5,313 bases of DNA from Actinomycetes bacterium (lineage in GTDB: Bacteria; Actinomycetota; Acidimicrobiia; Acidimicrobiales; UBA8190). Within the stretch, counting starts at the first letter, position 1; each line of letters starts with the position of its first letter. Of the stretch, positions 4,330 to 5,313 are shown piece after piece. The position numbers and the translations under genes were made by a program. The stretch spans positions 1 through 5,313 of the forward strand of contig JAJZYI010000242.1 of NCBI GenBank assembly GCA_021798135.1, written 5' to 3'. A model generated the notes under the pieces. It ran no database searches. It saw only the letters and a list, made by a program, of their open reading frames with translations, and was not told the DNA's origin.

Positions 4330-5313
4330 GTGGGCGGAGCGGGGCGCTCGAGCACGGGGCGAGAGGGGACCCGCCGGCGGCGAAGGCCGGACCATGGCGG
4401 ACCGCCCGGGTTCACCGACCTGCAGGTGATCGGCCAGGGCCGGTGCTCCACGGTCTTCAGCGCCCGCGAGGGCGCCACGGGACGGGCCGTGGCGCTCAAG
4501 GTCATCGACGCGGTCGGCCTGGGCCGCCACCACCTGGAGTCGCTGGAGCGCGAGGCCGTTGCCCTGGCGGCGCTCGGGGACCACCCGCACATCGTCACCC
4601 TGTACCGCTCGCTCGTGCTCGAGGACCGGCGACCGGTGCTGGTGCTGGAGCTGTGCGCCGGCTCGCTCGCACGGGTCGTCGGCGACCAGGGACCGCTCGG
4701 GGCGCGGGCCGCCGCCGCCACCGGGGTGAAGCTCGCCGGCGCGCTCGAGACCGCCCACCGGGTCGGCGTGCTCCACCTCGACGTCAGGGCCGACAACGTC
4801 CTCGTCACGAGGTACGACGAGCCGGCGCTCGCCGACTTCGGCATGGCACGGCTGCGACCGGCCGGCGCCACCACCACCACCGCCGCCGGCGGCCTCGCCG
4901 GACCCGCCGTCGCCCACGCCGCACCGGAGCTGCTGCTGGGCGACGAGGCCACGGCCGCCACCGACGTGTACCAGCTCGCCGCCACGCTCTACCACCTGCT
5001 CACGGGGCAGCCGCCGTTCCCCACCTTCCCGGGCGAGCGGCCAGCCGCCGTGGCCCACCGGGTGCTCCACCAGGCGGTGGAGCCGTCGGCTGCCCCCGGC
5101 GTGCCGCCCGACCTCCACGACCTGCTGCTGGGGGCGCTGAGCAAGGACCCCGCCGACCGGCCGGGCAGCATGGCGCTGTTCGCCGACGCCCTGCGCGCCG
5201 TCGAGGTCGGGTCGGGCTGGGCGCCCACCCCGGCCGCCGTGCCGGGCGCGCACACCCCGTGGACCGCCCGGTCCGCGCCGCTCGGTCCCGCCCCGCCGGT
5301 GTGGGCCCCCGGC
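4330..5313 (+). CDS. Serine/threonine protein kinase, C-terminus beyond window
   Basis: The visible 328 codons hold a complete bacterial Hanks-type kinase domain (about 28-292) and the start of a Pro/Ala-rich linker that continues off the edge. Visible elements are a Gly-rich loop, G35-Q-G37 with Val42; the ATP lysine K57 in VALKV; a helix-C glutamate, probably E75; catalytic-loop H149-L-D151-V-R153-A-D-N156; DFG at 169-171; APE at 198-200; Asp212 in the DVYQLAATLYHLLTG helix; and Arg277 in DRP. The key residues for ATP and metal binding are present, so it is probably active. The catalytic loop is unusual: HRD is HLD, and the usual lysine two residues after the Asp is Arg153. The activation segment has four consecutive threonines (181-184), candidate phosphosites. 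A basic stretch (RRRRR, 15-19) precedes the domain. Whether a transmembrane or sensor domain follows cannot be seen. GTG 4330 is chosen from the TACCAT box six bases upstream; ATG 4322 and 4394 are out of frame. Confidence 0.88.
   Translation, partial: MGGAGRSSTGREGTRRRRRPDHGGPPGFTDLQVIGQGRCSTVFSAREGATGRAVALKVIDAVGLGRHHLESLEREAVALAALGDHPHIVTLYRSLVLEDRRPVLVLELCAGSLARVVGDQGPLGARAAAATGVKLAGALETAHRVGVLHLDVRADNVLVTRYDEPALADFGMARLRPAGATTTTAAGGLAGPAVAHAAPELLLGDEATAATDVYQLAATLYHLLTGQPPFPTFPGERPAAVAHRVLHQAVEPSAAPGVPPDLHDLLLGALSKDPADRPGSMALFADALRAVEVGSGWAPTPAAVPGAHTPWTARSAPLGPAPPVWAPG

Noticed and set aside
4322..4429. ATG at 4322 as an alternative start for the kinase
   Set aside because: It is out of frame with the kinase domain and reaches a stop at 4427-4429. 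Its ATG overlaps the -10 box itself.
4189..5253. A 354-codon minus-strand open frame opposite the kinase
   Set aside because: The plus strand encodes a full set of kinase motifs here, and this frame's protein is Gly/Arg-rich with no domain. Only its last 22 codons were kept, as a separate candidate uORF with its own ATG and -10 box.

Overview
This is a very GC-rich window (roughly three quarters G+C, G or C at most third codon positions). Its gene content suggests an actinobacterium, possibly of the Acidimicrobiia; that placement is an inference from composition, GTG starts, absent Shine-Dalgarno sites and promoter style, not from a marker gene. Five protein genes are supported, two of them cut by the window edges. 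Overlapping open frames on the opposite strands are long because high GC removes stop codons, and they were discarded.

Layout. On the left, two minus-strand genes are separated by 4 bases: a 580-residue membrane protein whose C-terminal half is an alpha/beta-hydrolase-like domain (873-2615), followed by a seven-helix membrane protein of the TIGR02206/YwaF family (1-868) that leaves the window without a stop codon. Divergent from this pair is a PhoU-domain protein (2695-3348). It converges on a minus-strand soluble alpha/beta hydrolase with a complete Ser-Asp-His triad (3377-4195). Divergent from the hydrolase is a serine/threonine protein kinase (4330 to the right edge), whose proline/alanine-rich linker runs off the window.

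Regulation. Three genes (TIGR02206 protein, PhoU, kinase) share the same arrangement: a TANNNT -10 hexamer, exactly six bases, then a GTG start codon, with no Shine-Dalgarno sequence. This is the signature of leaderless transcripts, where transcription begins on the first base of the start codon. It fixes those three starts and serves as a rule for reading the rest of the window. A fourth TANNNT lies seven bases upstream of a 22-codon upstream ORF that overlaps the start of the soluble hydrolase.

How the genes relate. The two membrane genes may be co-transcribed. PhoU (phosphate-responsive regulation) and the kinase are plausible signalling proteins, but no pst, two-component or other pathway partners are visible. 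No mobile element, RNA gene or CRISPR array was seen, and I did not find a clear novel multi-gene system. The most unusual protein is the membrane-anchored hydrolase, which appears to place its catalytic domain outside the cytoplasm.
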